Shown in pieces: positions 15,991 through 25,502 of a stretch of DNA of 48,515 nt. Location: contig CAYMOG010000007.1 of assembly GCA_964392065.1 (NCBI GenBank), positions 1 to 48,515 of the forward strand, written 5' to 3'. The DNA is from JASBZA01 sp964392065 (GTDB lineage Bacteria; Bacillota; Clostridia; Saccharofermentanales; Fastidiosipilaceae). Below the pieces are notes generated by a model that saw only the letters and a list, made by a program, of their open reading frames with translations, made no database searches and had not been told where the DNA came from. Both the position numbers and the translations under genes were made by a program. How positions within the stretch are numbered: position 1 is the first letter of the stretch; every line of letters starts with the position of its first letter.

Positions 15991-16803
15991 TTAATAATCT
16001 TTCTTCTGCATTATAAGGGTAGAAATGAAGAGATAGATTAGCAGTAGAATTGTTGCAACGATGCCGGCGAGAATGAGTTGATCTTGTGTACTTCCTATTG
16101 TGGTATTGGTAATTGCACCTAAGCTGGTGAATTGCATGAAGTTGAAGTTCTCGTGTAGGTCAATAAATTGCGATACAAGGTACGTAAGAAAATCATAGAT
16201 AAGAACTCCCAGAATCTGACCGTAGAATAGGCCAAAAACCAAAGTAGCAGCCATGGAACGCGTCCACGTAGCGACCACTTGTAAGAGCGCTAAGAAGCTA
16301 CCGTGGGCTAGAATTTGGAGCAAGAGAGGTACTACTAGTAGACTCGGGTTGGTTAAGGTAAAGATTCCATTATAGACAAATGCATAAGAAAGCGTTTGGA
16401 TGGCAAGTCCCAGTATTCCTAGGATGACTGCATATAGCAAGGCGCTCAAGAACTGCGCTAATGCATACTTCTTACGGTGGTTGCTATAGGGCAAAAAGTT
16501 TTTTATGAAACCGTGACGGTATGGTTGGGTGAAGAATAGAGCAGCAAAAATATTTAGAAAAAGCAAGAAGGATTTATTAGAAAAGATTCGCACAAGCATA
16601 TTCTCACCCTGGAAATCTTCGAGCATAAAGGATGGCACATTATACTCGCTTGTAGGTGGTGTATAGAAGGATTCCATGGCGGTTAAAGTAAAATGATTGA
16701 GTACCATTGATAATACAATTATCAGCAAGAAGACTATTGCAATCCAATAAGTCGATCGGTTTTTGCGTAATCTCATGAGTTCCATTTGTAATAAATTAAG
16801 CAT
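15991..16803 (-). CDS. ABC-2 type exporter permease
   Basis: The protein has 270 residues. One membrane helix lies at about 18-40, followed by an outside loop (about 41-70), and five more hydrophobic segments from about 75 to 265, with a basic tail (MQKKDY). This is the lantibiotic-immunity/BcrB-like ABC-2 permease layout. Its start overlaps the stop of the ATPase gene by 8 bases (ATGCTTAA), which indicates translational coupling, and a GAGGTGA binding site lies inside the end of that gene. Substrate unknown; family members export peptides or confer peptide-antibiotic resistance. Confidence 0.8.
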   Translation of the reverse strand: MLNLLQMELMRLRKNRSTYWIAIVFLLIIVLSMVLNHFTLTAMESFYTPPTSEYNVPSFMLEDFQGENMLVRIFSNKSFLLFLNIFAALFFTQPYRHGFIKNFLPYSNHRKKYALAQFLSALLYAVILGILGLAIQTLSYAFVYNGIFTLTNPSLLVVPLLLQILAHGSFLALLQVVATWTRSMAATLVFGLFYGQILGVLIYDFLTYLVSQFIDLHENFNFMQFTSLGAITNTTIGSTQDQLILAGIVATILLLIYLFISTLIMQKKDY

Positions 16804-17719
16804 GGGTCACCTCTTTTTTACCTGACACTAGGTCTAAATAGTAATCTTCTAAAGTATTTTTGTGTACAGTGAATTCTTCTATGGGGACATGGGCCTGGGC
16901 CAGAGCAAGTACAATTGGACCTGTGTCCTTCCCGTTTCCAAGAATATTAATTTGCTTCTCACTGATTCTTTCTAGATTAGCATAACCGAGTTGTTGTATG
17001 ACATGTATGGCTTTATCCGCATCCGGCGTAACTAAAACAATTTTGTCCGATTCTAAAGAATCGAAATCTTCACGATTAAGTACTTCCAGAACACGTCCTT
17101 CTTCAATTATTGCAAAGCGATTACTCACTCGGGATAATTCTCCAAGGAGGTGACTAGAGAGCATAAAAGTAATGGCATGTTCTTGATTTAAGAAAGTAAT
17201 AAGTTTACGTATTTCTGCTATACCTTGGGGATCTAGTCCATTAATAGGTTCGTCTAGAACTAGAAATTCAGGCTTACCAACAAGCGCTAGTGCAATGCCT
17301 AATCGTTGTTTCATACCCATAGAGAAAGATTTCACAGGTTTTTTCCCTACATTGCTTAGTGCTAGCATATGGAGAAGTTCTGAGGCGAAATTTTTATCTT
17401 CTACGCCCAGAGCTTTGCCCTTAAGTTTAAGATGGTCTAGAGCGGTTAGATTGGGATATATTCCACAGTTCTCAATTAGAGTTGAGATTTGCACTTGCTC
17501 AGGTTTCAAGACTTTTTCATTCGCATCATAATAGGTATAAGCACCATTACTTGGCACCGCAAGTCCTGAGATCATACGCATAAGAGTAGTTTTACCTGCA
17601 CCATTTCTACCTACGAGTCCGAAGATATCGCCACGATGAATTTGAATATTGGCATTATCTACGGCTCTTTGGCTACCGAAAATTTTACTAAGGTTATTGG
17701 TTTCTAAGAGAATAGACAT
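16796..17719 (-). CDS. ABC transporter ATP-binding protein, BcrA/drug-export type
   Basis: The protein has 307 residues. Walker A is GRNGAGKT (37-44), the ABC signature is SFSMGMKQRLG, and Walker B is FLVLDEPINGLDP. A C-terminal extension of about 90 residues (DKIVLVTPDADKAIHVIQQLGYANLE onwards) is typical of BcrA/CcmA-like drug and peptide exporters. AAGGAGA precedes the ATG by 7 bases. It pairs with the overlapping permease gene and starts 12 bases after the stop of the large permease gene upstream, so all four minus-strand genes look like one operon. Confidence 0.88.
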   Translation of the reverse strand: MSILLETNNLSKIFGSQRAVDNANIQIHRGDIFGLVGRNGAGKTTLMRMISGLAVPSNGAYTYYDANEKVLKPEQVQISTLIENCGIYPNLTALDHLKLKGKALGVEDKNFASELLHMLALSNVGKKPVKSFSMGMKQRLGIALALVGKPEFLVLDEPINGLDPQGIAEIRKLITFLNQEHAITFMLSSHLLGELSRVSNRFAIIEEGRVLEVLNREDFDSLESDKIVLVTPDADKAIHVIQQLGYANLERISEKQINILGNGKDTGPIVLALAQAHVPIEEFTVHKNTLEDYYLDLVSGKKEVTHA

Positions 17720-17730
17720 GTATTTCTCCT

Positions 17731-19368
17731 TTACTGTTTTAGTCTGAAGTTTTTAGGCGCTAATTTCCCAACTAAGAAGAGGGACACGATAAGAAATAAT
17801 AATTGGAGTCCCATAATAATGTAATATATTTCTAGAGGTACGTGATCAATGTAGAATAAGCTGAAGGTTAATAAGTATATAACGGCATTACTAATTTGAA
17901 TGGGCAAGGATTTTACCTTCATATTTTCATCATAAGGTTGAAAGGCATAATATAAGATGAGGTAATAAATGTTAAAAAACATGGTTTGTAGCCAGAACGC
18001 TAAGAGGAAGAAGAGTATGCCAAACTTCTGATCAGGAATATGGAGAAAACCTAAAATCACTATCCATGCGCTTACGGTTATCAGAGTTGGTAAATTTAAA
18101 AGCGCCAGATATAAAGAACGTATTTTCAGACCTTCAAGTACGATTTCTTTACGCCTATAGAAACTATAAGGAAGTAAATTAATATCCATATTCGCGAAGA
18201 GGAGTTTGGTATAACGATCGCCCAACGAAGTATAAAAATACGTCACAATAAACAAAGCTGGATAGAGGTCCGTTATTCTTAGGCTACCTCTAGGTATGCG
18301 GAAGCCTGTGACAAGACTTAAAAGAATTAGTAAAGCGCCTAGGAGGAAAATGATAATGAATTGGATAAGCATAGGACGCTGTAAGACTTTACGAAAACGA
18401 TTGAAGAAGAGAGCATGGGCATAGGATAAACCTGTTTTACCTCTAAGTTTTTCTTCAGGAACCTGGTCTTCATATTGCTCTTTCTTCACAATGTTGGTTT
18501 GTAAATTCAAACCACCCGATAAGGCTGCTTTATTCTCCAGAAAACGGTGCACATCTAATTGTTTTCGTTTTAAGAGGTTAAAATCATAATTTTTTAGAAC
18601 AATGAAACTCATTATTGCTAGAACGAACGTAACAATAGGGAGGATGAAATAAATACTCTGGTTGAAACGGCCGAAATTAAAATTTAGAAAAAATCCTAGG
18701 ATAATCACGAGAGGACCAGATAGCATAAAAGGTAATTTTCTAATGACAACTTGTTTCCAAGAACCTGTAGCAGCTTTGCCATACTTAAACATCAAGGCTC
18801 CAATGGCTTCATGAACAACACGCATACAAATATATGAAAACAATAAACTTACAAGAGCTAGTAAAGGAAGTTGGAAGATGTGAAAAGCGACTAGACCAAT
18901 AAGGCTGAAGAAGAAGGTAGGAATAAGTATTCCACTGAGGATTTTTAAAATATAGTAACGCTGGGCAGGTACACGGAAAATCAACAAAAGCTCATAATCT
19001 ATGAGTTCTCCATCCGCTTGTGTCGCACTTTTCATTGGCCCAACGGCAATCAAATTTAAGCCGATAAATAGCCATGTAATGGTATGAAGGATGTTTTGAT
19101 TGTTAGAATTCGCATCTTGTAGAGCTATTACAGGTGCGACGAAGTATACGCCGAAATATAGGAGTTTATTAAACAGCTGTTTGCTAAATCCTATAAGTAA
19201 ACCGAAGAGGGTGACTAGGCTATGCATTTCACTTAAACGGTGTACACTTGTAGGAATCCGCTTACCGATAAGTGGTAATTTGCGAAGGTAGAATAAGAAC
19301 TGGTGTACAGCGTTTATGCTCTTATAGCGCATAAACAACAAGGTAAACTTCAGAAAAGATTTATACAT
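17731..19368 (-). CDS. Large ABC-2 type exporter membrane protein
   Basis: The protein has 545 residues with about twelve hydrophobic segments in two blocks, roughly 50-260 and 335-540, separated by a charged cytosolic stretch (260-330, holding KRKQLDVHRFLENK and KKEQYEDQVPEEKLRGK). This suggests two ABC-2 permease halves fused in one chain. The start overlaps the stop of its ATPase gene by 8 bases (ATGTATAA). I do not recognise a named family beyond bacterial ABC exporter membrane subunits. The similar size of the divergent 573-residue protein suggests the two are distant relatives. Confidence 0.7.
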   Translation of the reverse strand: MYKSFLKFTLLFMRYKSINAVHQFLFYLRKLPLIGKRIPTSVHRLSEMHSLVTLFGLLIGFSKQLFNKLLYFGVYFVAPVIALQDANSNNQNILHTITWLFIGLNLIAVGPMKSATQADGELIDYELLLIFRVPAQRYYILKILSGILIPTFFFSLIGLVAFHIFQLPLLALVSLLFSYICMRVVHEAIGALMFKYGKAATGSWKQVVIRKLPFMLSGPLVIILGFFLNFNFGRFNQSIYFILPIVTFVLAIMSFIVLKNYDFNLLKRKQLDVHRFLENKAALSGGLNLQTNIVKKEQYEDQVPEEKLRGKTGLSYAHALFFNRFRKVLQRPMLIQFIIIFLLGALLILLSLVTGFRIPRGSLRITDLYPALFIVTYFYTSLGDRYTKLLFANMDINLLPYSFYRRKEIVLEGLKIRSLYLALLNLPTLITVSAWIVILGFLHIPDQKFGILFFLLAFWLQTMFFNIYYLILYYAFQPYDENMKVKSLPIQISNAVIYLLTFSLFYIDHVPLEIYYIIMGLQLLFLIVSLFLVGKLAPKNFRLKQ

Positions 19369-20101
19369 CCTTTTCCTCCTCCATGGTAGCCATGTTAGAA
19401 TCTACAGCTTTCTCTAAGAGTAGTTGGATTAAGTGGCTTTCGAAATTAGGATCTCTGAATTCTTCATTTCCGATTGCTTCTAATCGGCCATCTCGGAGTA
19501 AAACGATGTCATCGCAGAGGCTTTTGGCCAAATCCAATATATGAGTACTCATAATAATGATATGGTCTGATTTATATTGGCGGAGGAAATCCTTGATTTG
19601 AGCCGCTAAGACAATATCAAGGCTGGTCAGAGGCTCATCTAAGAGTATTACAGGCGGTTTAGCCATGAATACCATAAGCATCATAATTTTATTTTTCATA
19701 CCATGGGAGTAATCTCGAATGAGCTTATTTCTATCTTCATAGTCTATACTTACTAGATCTAAGGCTTGTTCAATGGCTGCTTTATCAGCAGGAAGATCAT
19801 GGACTTCTAGATAGAACTTAATACATTCATAACCGGTCATGAAATCCGGCACAATGGGTTGGGAGAATAGTAGTCCGACATCTTCTGCTTGAAGGGGTCT
19901 CTTATGGCCATCAATTTCCAGGAATACTTCACCTTCGTCTTGTGCTAGATCTTTATACAAAATATTAAATAGAGTAGTTTTACCGGCTCCATTGCGACCA
20001 ATTAGTCCTGTAATGGTACCTTGAGAGATCGTTAAACTCGAACCTTTTAAAACAGGTTTACCTCCAAAGCTTTTATGGATATTTTCAATATGTAGTTTCA
20101 T
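19361..20101 (-). CDS. ABC transporter ATP-binding protein
   Basis: The protein has 246 residues. Walker A is GRNGAGKT (35-42), the signature region is DYSHGMKNKIMML in place of LSGGQ, and Walker B is PVILLDEPLTSLD, followed by a STHILD H-loop. It is the first gene of the minus-strand export operon and overlaps the 545-residue membrane gene by 8 bases, its obvious partner. The Lys-rich SHGMKNK signature is common in ABC-2 exporter ATPases. Confidence 0.88.
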   Translation of the reverse strand: MKLHIENIHKSFGGKPVLKGSSLTISQGTITGLIGRNGAGKTTLFNILYKDLAQDEGEVFLEIDGHKRPLQAEDVGLLFSQPIVPDFMTGYECIKFYLEVHDLPADKAAIEQALDLVSIDYEDRNKLIRDYSHGMKNKIMMLMVFMAKPPVILLDEPLTSLDIVLAAQIKDFLRQYKSDHIIIMSTHILDLAKSLCDDIVLLRDGRLEAIGNEEFRDPNFESHLIQLLLEKAVDSNMATMEEEKDV

Positions 20102-20276
20102 AAAATCTCTCCTCTAAGACTTGTAAATTTCATCGTTTAACTGTATTTTTGAATTAATACAACTTGGCGGACGTTAAGATTTGTAAATCTACCAATACAT
20201 TATAAGTTTTAGCGGTGGATTTCAAGGATAAAATGTTTGCTTATTAAAAGCTTGTACAAGATAAGAAAATTATTTA

Positions 20277-20303
20277 TTGAATTAACGAATGGTTTATTAT
20301 AAT
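20277..20303 (+). promoter_or_regulatory. Probable promoter of the plus-strand ABC pair
   Basis: TTGAAT (20277-20282) and TATAAT (20298-20303) are 15 bases apart, 36 bases before the start at 20339. The divergent region (20102-20338) also holds a small palindrome, AGATTTGTAAATCT, around 20178-20191. Confidence 0.4.
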
Positions 20304-20338
20304 TATTACAAGTAGAGAAAAGGAATGCGTTCATTACT

Positions 20339-21127
20339 ATGCATAAAGAAAATGAAATGAAATTATTAGAATTAAAAAATGTTTGGAAGAGTTTCGGTGA
20401 CAAGGACGTATTGAAAGGTATTTCCTTTTCTGTTCAAGAAGGTGAAATTATTGGTTATATAGGACCAAACGGCGCGGGGAAGAGTACTACAGTTAAGCTT
20501 ATATTAGGGCTTCTTGAATTAGATCAGGGAGATATATTCTTACGTGGGCAACGTATTACCACAGAAGACGTAACCTACAAAAGTCAGATAGGGTATGTTC
20601 CTGAGCAAACTTCAATTTATGAAACGCTTACTCTAGAAGAGTATATTCTATTTTCCGGACAACTCTATGGATTAAGCCAAGAAACTATAATGCATAGGGC
20701 GAAACCGATGTTGGAAATATTTGAACTAGAAGACAGCAGAGATAAACTTCTCGGATCTTTTTCAAAAGGAATGCGTCAGAAGACCCTGATTATTGCATCA
20801 CTTATTCATAACCCGCGTTTGATTTTCTGGGATGAGCCCCTAAGTGGTTTAGATGCCAATACCGTATTACTCGTGAAAGAAATTATGCTTAAATTGAGTA
20901 TGCAAGGTAAAACAATTTTCTATTCTTCACATAATATGGATACAGTAGAGAAGCTTAGTCATCGCATCGTCTTATTGAATGATGGAGAAATTATTGCCAA
21001 CGGAACTCTAGAAGAAATTCAAGGGGCTGAAAGTCGAAGTTTAGAGTTATTCTTCAATGAAGTCACAGGATTTACACAACACGACGCAAAAGCAAAACAG
21101 TTTGTTCAAGCGTTGGAGGAAGCGTAG
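20339..21127 (+). CDS. ABC transporter ATP-binding protein (exporter, EcsA-like)
   Basis: The protein has 262 residues from ATG 20339, or 256 from ATG 20357 (KLLELKNVWKSFG), which is the more usual beginning of the family; no ribosome binding site clearly decides. Walker A is GPNGAGKS (42-49), the signature is SFSKGMRQKTLI, Walker B is LIFWDEPLSGLD and the H-loop is YSSHNMD. It should power the 573-residue membrane protein encoded 3 bases after its stop. Overall layout resembles EcsA-type exporters, but substrate is unknown. Confidence 0.87.
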   Translation: MHKENEMKLLELKNVWKSFGDKDVLKGISFSVQEGEIIGYIGPNGAGKSTTVKLILGLLELDQGDIFLRGQRITTEDVTYKSQIGYVPEQTSIYETLTLEEYILFSGQLYGLSQETIMHRAKPMLEIFELEDSRDKLLGSFSKGMRQKTLIIASLIHNPRLIFWDEPLSGLDANTVLLVKEIMLKLSMQGKTIFYSSHNMDTVEKLSHRIVLLNDGEIIANGTLEEIQGAESRSLELFFNEVTGFTQHDAKAKQFVQALEEA

Positions 21128-21130
21128 ATT

Positions 21131-22852
21131 ATGAAAAATATGTTTTATAGACATAATAGCTTAACCGCTAAGTCGGCAAGTAAGGATAGTCGGAATGTTT
21201 TCCAGAAAAAAGACGCCTTTTATTTGAAATTTCTTGATGTCTTCCAAGGTTTTTTCCAGAAACAAGGATTAGATTATCGCCAACTACGCCTTCTCGTCCA
21301 AGTAAAAATGGCTATGAACGGACGTGCAATGGCTGGACCCTTTGGCCAAAAAGCAAGTAAAGGTGAAACACGGACATTTAGTATGCTCTCCAATATTCTC
21401 ATCCAACTATTCATGGGCGTGATGATGGCATTCTTATTGGTATCTAGTGCAAATCCTTTCTATTTATATTTAATTGTATTTGCTTCGTATTTTATTTTTT
21501 TGATTTCAGCTACGGTGCCTCAATTGGCCCAAATCTTTTTGTCGGAAGAAGATTTAGAACTGCTACCGGTAAGGCCAGTGGATGCACAGGTTCTTTCGTG
21601 GTCGAAGATTTTACAAGTGTTAATATATCAGGGCATAACGTTATTTAGTTTTGGATTACCATTAGTAATTTTTAGTGTTATTTTCCAAGGGTTTATCTCA
21701 GCAATTATCGCATTACTAATGCTTATTCTATTAGGTCTATTTAACTTATTCCTATCCTTCGCCTTATATTTATTTCTAGCGCAATACTATCCAGGAGAAA
21801 AGCTTAGAGATGTCATCGCGTACACACAAATTGCTTTGACTATAAGCATGATAATTAGTTTTCAATTTATAGGTCGAGGTATGGAGTTTCTAGAAGGTAT
21901 GGTTTCTGGTTTTCAGCCGCCTCTTATGCTCTTTCCAATTTCTTGGTTTTCTGCTCCGTTTTTGCTGTCGGAAGGTGAAGTCCTGTGGGCCATAATAGGT
22001 TCCGTTTTAGCGGTGTTGGTTACTGCTGGTTTAATTTACTACTATATGATACGTAGCAAGCAATTTGAAATTAAGATTGCTCATATTATGCGAACGAAGA
22101 CTAGCGAGAAGAAATCTTATCGTTTGAGTAACTTATGGGGAAGACTATTATGCAATCGTCATGAGGAGAGAGCATGCTATGATTTTACCGCTAGGATGCT
22201 TAGAAATGAGCGTAATTTCAAGACTGCTAGTTATCCAGCCATTGCGATATATATGCTAATTCCTTATATTATGCTCTTCTCCTTTGGAAACTCCGAAATG
22301 GAGCTATTAAGTATATTCAGTTTGCGTTATTTCCCTAGTCATTTATTTGTTTATATTAATTTTGTCGTTTTAACATTTATGTTTCGATTTGCAGAGATGA
22401 GCGATAATCATATGGCAGGTTGGATCTTCCAAGTTAGTCCAACACCAATTGATGCTACCCTTGCAACCGCTCTGGTTAAAAAATTATGGTCTAGTCTCTA
22501 TGTGCCTCTTATGATTCCTCAAATTGTGTATTGGGGATTGGTACGAGGTAGAGTGGGTGTTCTTAGCATGGTAATTGTTACTTTACTTATGTATTTTCTA
22601 ATGAGTTTCTCGGTGCGGTTTATGAAATTATATCGACCATTTACCAGAAAACGCAGAGTGGTCCAGAATGAAGGTTGTGGTTCTGCTATTATTTTTGGCA
22701 TCATTAGTTTAGTGTTTGCTGGATTACATTTCTTCATTGAAGTGTTTTGGGGTAGTCGTGGCTTACTAATCTATGCTATTCTCTTATTAATAGCTTTTGT
22801 CTTACATGTGAAGTTCTATATAGGGAAGAAGGAATTTCTGTCTTGGCAATAA
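21131..22852 (+). CDS. Large ABC exporter membrane protein
   Basis: The protein has 573 residues. A basic, soluble N-terminus of about 85 residues precedes two hydrophobic blocks (about 90-310 and 370-565), each with five or six membrane helices, separated by a cytosolic stretch rich in charges (RTKTSEKKSYRLSNLW and following). The arrangement mirrors the 545-residue protein on the other strand. It starts 3 bases after the ATPase stop, so the two are translationally coupled. No family name is recognised. It probably exports a hydrophobic compound or peptide, which is inference from the ATPase type. Confidence 0.7.
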   Translation: MKNMFYRHNSLTAKSASKDSRNVFQKKDAFYLKFLDVFQGFFQKQGLDYRQLRLLVQVKMAMNGRAMAGPFGQKASKGETRTFSMLSNILIQLFMGVMMAFLLVSSANPFYLYLIVFASYFIFLISATVPQLAQIFLSEEDLELLPVRPVDAQVLSWSKILQVLIYQGITLFSFGLPLVIFSVIFQGFISAIIALLMLILLGLFNLFLSFALYLFLAQYYPGEKLRDVIAYTQIALTISMIISFQFIGRGMEFLEGMVSGFQPPLMLFPISWFSAPFLLSEGEVLWAIIGSVLAVLVTAGLIYYYMIRSKQFEIKIAHIMRTKTSEKKSYRLSNLWGRLLCNRHEERACYDFTARMLRNERNFKTASYPAIAIYMLIPYIMLFSFGNSEMELLSIFSLRYFPSHLFVYINFVVLTFMFRFAEMSDNHMAGWIFQVSPTPIDATLATALVKKLWSSLYVPLMIPQIVYWGLVRGRVGVLSMVIVTLLMYFLMSFSVRFMKLYRPFTRKRRVVQNEGCGSAIIFGIISLVFAGLHFFIEVFWGSRGLLIYAILLLIAFVLHVKFYIGKKEFLSWQ

Positions 22853-22900
22853 TTCAGATGTAAGATAAGTATTTAAGCCTAAAACATAAGGAGTGCTTAT

Positions 22901-23428
22901 ATGGAAATTTTACAAGCCATTCATGCTCGCCGTTCTATTCGATCCTATACGGGGGAGAAAATTTCCCGTGAGGAAATGAAGACTATTTTATGCGCTGGTC
23001 AACAAGCACCCATTGCCATGGGAAATTATGAAGATATATGTTTGACCGTAATTCGTAATGCAGAAATTCTGAAACGTTTCGAAGAGGTTCAAGCGGAAGT
23101 AATCGGGGCAAATCCTCATCCTTTTCATGGTGCTCCTGAAATGGTCGTAGTTTCTGTAAACCCCATGGAAGCGCAAGTGAAGAATATGGAATATGCCAAT
23201 GCAGGATTTATATTGCAGAATATGAGCCTGGTAGCGACTGCTCTGGGCGTAGGTTCTTGTATAATATACGGTGCATTTGACCGCGCCGGTACAAGTATCA
23301 ACTTAAACACCTTACTCTCCATTCCTGAAGATTACGTTTGTTTAGGTGGTATTGTATTAGGGAAAACGACAGAAAAGTACCATGAAAATCTTAATAAACA
23401 TGAAATTCGAACAACATTCTTAGACTAG
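22901..23428 (+). CDS. Nitroreductase-family FMN oxidoreductase
   Basis: The protein has 175 residues. The beginning, AIHARRSIRSYTGEKISREEM, carries the Arg-Arg-Ser-Ile-Arg FMN phosphate site, and the centre has ANAGFILQNMSLVATALGVGSCI, the conserved helix and Gly turn of nitroreductases, then LGGIVLGKT near the end. Family members reduce nitro compounds, quinones or flavins with NAD(P)H as FMN dimers. The physiological substrate is unknown. AAGGAG sits before the ATG. The pyrophosphatase gene starts 12 bases downstream, so they may share a transcript. Confidence 0.88.
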   Translation: MEILQAIHARRSIRSYTGEKISREEMKTILCAGQQAPIAMGNYEDICLTVIRNAEILKRFEEVQAEVIGANPHPFHGAPEMVVVSVNPMEAQVKNMEYANAGFILQNMSLVATALGVGSCIIYGAFDRAGTSINLNTLLSIPEDYVCLGGIVLGKTTEKYHENLNKHEIRTTFLD

Positions 23429-23440
23429 GAGGAGCAAACA

Positions 23441-25117
23441 ATGGCGACAGACCATTTATTAAAAGGTGATGAGCAAGGTGGTGGCATTATTTATGTTACT
23501 GGACATCGTCATCCGGATACAGATAGTATTGTGTCGGCAATCGGATATGCCCATTTGCGTCAGAAACAAGGTTATAACGTTGTCCCTTGTCGATTAGGGG
23601 ATTTAACAACAGAAACAGAATTCATATTGAATAAATTTCAGCAAACAGAACCACTTCTAATTACGGATGCGAGAGCACAACTCGATGAATCGGTAATGGA
23701 TGATGCAAATAAGGTGAATGAATCTGCCATTTTGCGAGATATTATTGAGCGATTTGATGCAGATAGAAAAGTTTTTACAGTGCAAGACGAGAAGAGTCAT
23801 CTTCTAGGTTTAGTTACGAATTCTTCCATAGGAGCTATCGCATGGGGAGATACGGCCCAAGGTATAGATCTTCTGGCCAAAACATCTGTAGAAAATCTCA
23901 ATCGCTCCATCGACGGAAAGCTTCTCTATGCGCCAGGTGAATCAGACCACAATGGTAAGGTAAGCATTATTGCTCTATCGGCTAATCATCTCAAATACTA
24001 TGATTTAGAAAAACGTATCGTTGTAATGGGTAATGACACAACCGCTCAAATAGAAGCCATTAATAAAGGCGCTTCGGTACTCATTCTAGTTTGGACGAAG
24101 GAAGTCGCTCCTATGGTTATGCAAGCGGCCAAAGCCGCAAAATGCGCGATTATCCTCTCTGGTCATGGGGCTATGAATACTTCTCGATACTTATATTATG
24201 CGATTCCAGTTAAAGATATTATGACCCCTAATAAAGATCTTATTGTATTTAGTGAGGCGGAATTTGTGGACGATGCCAGAGAGAAAATGATGCGATCTAG
24301 ACATAGGGCGTATCCCATTGTAGATGATGAGAATCGTGTAATGGGGCTCACTTCTAGGTATCGCTTACTGAATATGCCTAGACGTCGTTTCGTTTTAGTG
24401 GACCATAATGAGTCCACCCAGTCGGTCCCAAACATTGAAAAGGCGGACATAATTGAAATTATTGATCACCACCGCTTGGGAGATTTAACGTCTGATAAAC
24501 CTATTGCTTTTCGCAGTGAGCCTTTGGGCGCGACCGCTACAATTATTTCTAAAATGTTTTTAGAAAGTCAGATTGAACCGGATTTAGATATTGCAGGCTT
24601 ACTTCTGTCAGCCATTATTGCGGATACTCTTAATTTCAAATCGCCTACCACAACCAAACAAGACCGTAAGATGGCTCAACACTGGTCAGATTTAACAGGA
24701 TTAGATATTGAAGAACTCTCCGAAAGTATTTTCAAGGCCAGTTCGAAAATGTTAATGGACGATTTAAACACATTACTAATGAGTGATATGAAAGAATATA
24801 TGGTTCAGGATAAGAAAATTATTATCTCCCAGAGGACTATGTATAGACTTAATGAAGCGGAAGCCACTGCAGATGAAATTATTAAGGTAATGGAATCTAG
24901 AGCTCAAGATAAAGATGTGTACCTGTGGTTAATGATGTTTACATCGGCCAGAGACAGTGGTTCGATTTTCTTCGCTGCTGGTCCTGGTAAGGATATTGTT
25001 CCTGAAGTTTTCCCTAATAAAGAGGGTGAAGAATATACCTTCCAAAATGGTGTAGTCTCCCGTAAAAATCAAGTCGTACCTCAAATCTTCTTATACTTAC
25101 GAGAAGGTAGATATTAA
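23441..25117 (+). CDS. ppaC: Family II inorganic pyrophosphatase with CBS and DRTGG regulatory domains
   Basis: The protein has 558 residues, far above the 310 of simple family II enzymes, because a regulatory insert of about 240 residues splits the DHH domain. Metal ligands are visible in GHRHPDTDS (His22, Asp26, Asp28), where a His replaces the usual Asn, and in DHH at 342-344. The insert contains a CBS domain (about 90-130), a DRTGG-like region (about 140-245) and a second CBS (VKDIMTPNKDLI to RYRLLNMP, about 255-320). The DHHA2 domain follows (SGSIFFAAGPGKDI). It is a Mn/Co-dependent cytosolic enzyme that splits pyrophosphate; adenine nucleotides bind the CBS part in known relatives. Confidence 0.93.
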   Translation: MATDHLLKGDEQGGGIIYVTGHRHPDTDSIVSAIGYAHLRQKQGYNVVPCRLGDLTTETEFILNKFQQTEPLLITDARAQLDESVMDDANKVNESAILRDIIERFDADRKVFTVQDEKSHLLGLVTNSSIGAIAWGDTAQGIDLLAKTSVENLNRSIDGKLLYAPGESDHNGKVSIIALSANHLKYYDLEKRIVVMGNDTTAQIEAINKGASVLILVWTKEVAPMVMQAAKAAKCAIILSGHGAMNTSRYLYYAIPVKDIMTPNKDLIVFSEAEFVDDAREKMMRSRHRAYPIVDDENRVMGLTSRYRLLNMPRRRFVLVDHNESTQSVPNIEKADIIEIIDHHRLGDLTSDKPIAFRSEPLGATATIISKMFLESQIEPDLDIAGLLLSAIIADTLNFKSPTTTKQDRKMAQHWSDLTGLDIEELSESIFKASSKMLMDDLNTLLMSDMKEYMVQDKKIIISQRTMYRLNEAEATADEIIKVMESRAQDKDVYLWLMMFTSARDSGSIFFAAGPGKDIVPEVFPNKEGEEYTFQNGVVSRKNQVVPQIFLYLREGRY

Positions 25118-25141
25118 TCTTAAATATAAACTTCAAAAATA

Positions 25142-25166
25142 AAAGGGGCTTCTGAGAAGCCCCTTT
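25142..25166. terminator. Bidirectional terminator between ppaC and the YeaQ-type gene
   Basis: AAAGGGGCTTC and GAAGCCCCTTT form a perfect 11-bp stem around TGA. It lies between convergent genes, with A-rich and T-rich flanks, so it can serve both. Confidence 0.85.
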
Positions 25167-25190
25167 CGGTTTCCTTGTATTAAGGATGTA

Positions 25191-25451
25191 CTATCTTCTT
25201 CTGATAGCTCTTAGGATTGCAATTAGGATAACTGCACCCAATAGAGCAACTAGGAATGACCAAATATTTAGGCCATCTGCGCCAGAAAGACCTGGGATGA
25301 AACTCATAATAAGACCACCGATGAAAGCACCGATAATTCCGATTACGATATTTGCAATAGCACCTTGTTGAGCGTCTGTTCCCATAATGAGACTTGCAAC
25401 CCATCCTGCTAGAGCACCTAGGATAATCCATGCGATAATGTTAATTAACAT
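25191..25451 (-). CDS. GlsB/YeaQ/YmgE-family small stress membrane protein
   Basis: The protein has 86 residues and three hydrophobic segments (about 2-18, 30-52 and 60-80). The conserved Gly pattern of the transglycosylase-associated (YeaQ/GlsB) family is clear: IAWIILGALAGWVASLIMG, then GIIGAFIGGLIMSFIPG, then SFLVALLGAVILIAI with a basic RAIRRR end. These proteins are induced by envelope or general stress and anchor partners such as Asp23 in some Bacillota. Their exact role is unsettled. It is downstream of a second small membrane protein on the same strand, 51 bases away. Confidence 0.88.
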   Translation of the reverse strand: MLINIIAWIILGALAGWVASLIMGTDAQQGAIANIVIGIIGAFIGGLIMSFIPGLSGADGLNIWSFLVALLGAVILIAILRAIRRR

Positions 25452-25502
25452 AATTTTTTACTTCCTTTCTATTAAAACTTATAGCTAGATAAATTTTATC
25501 AT

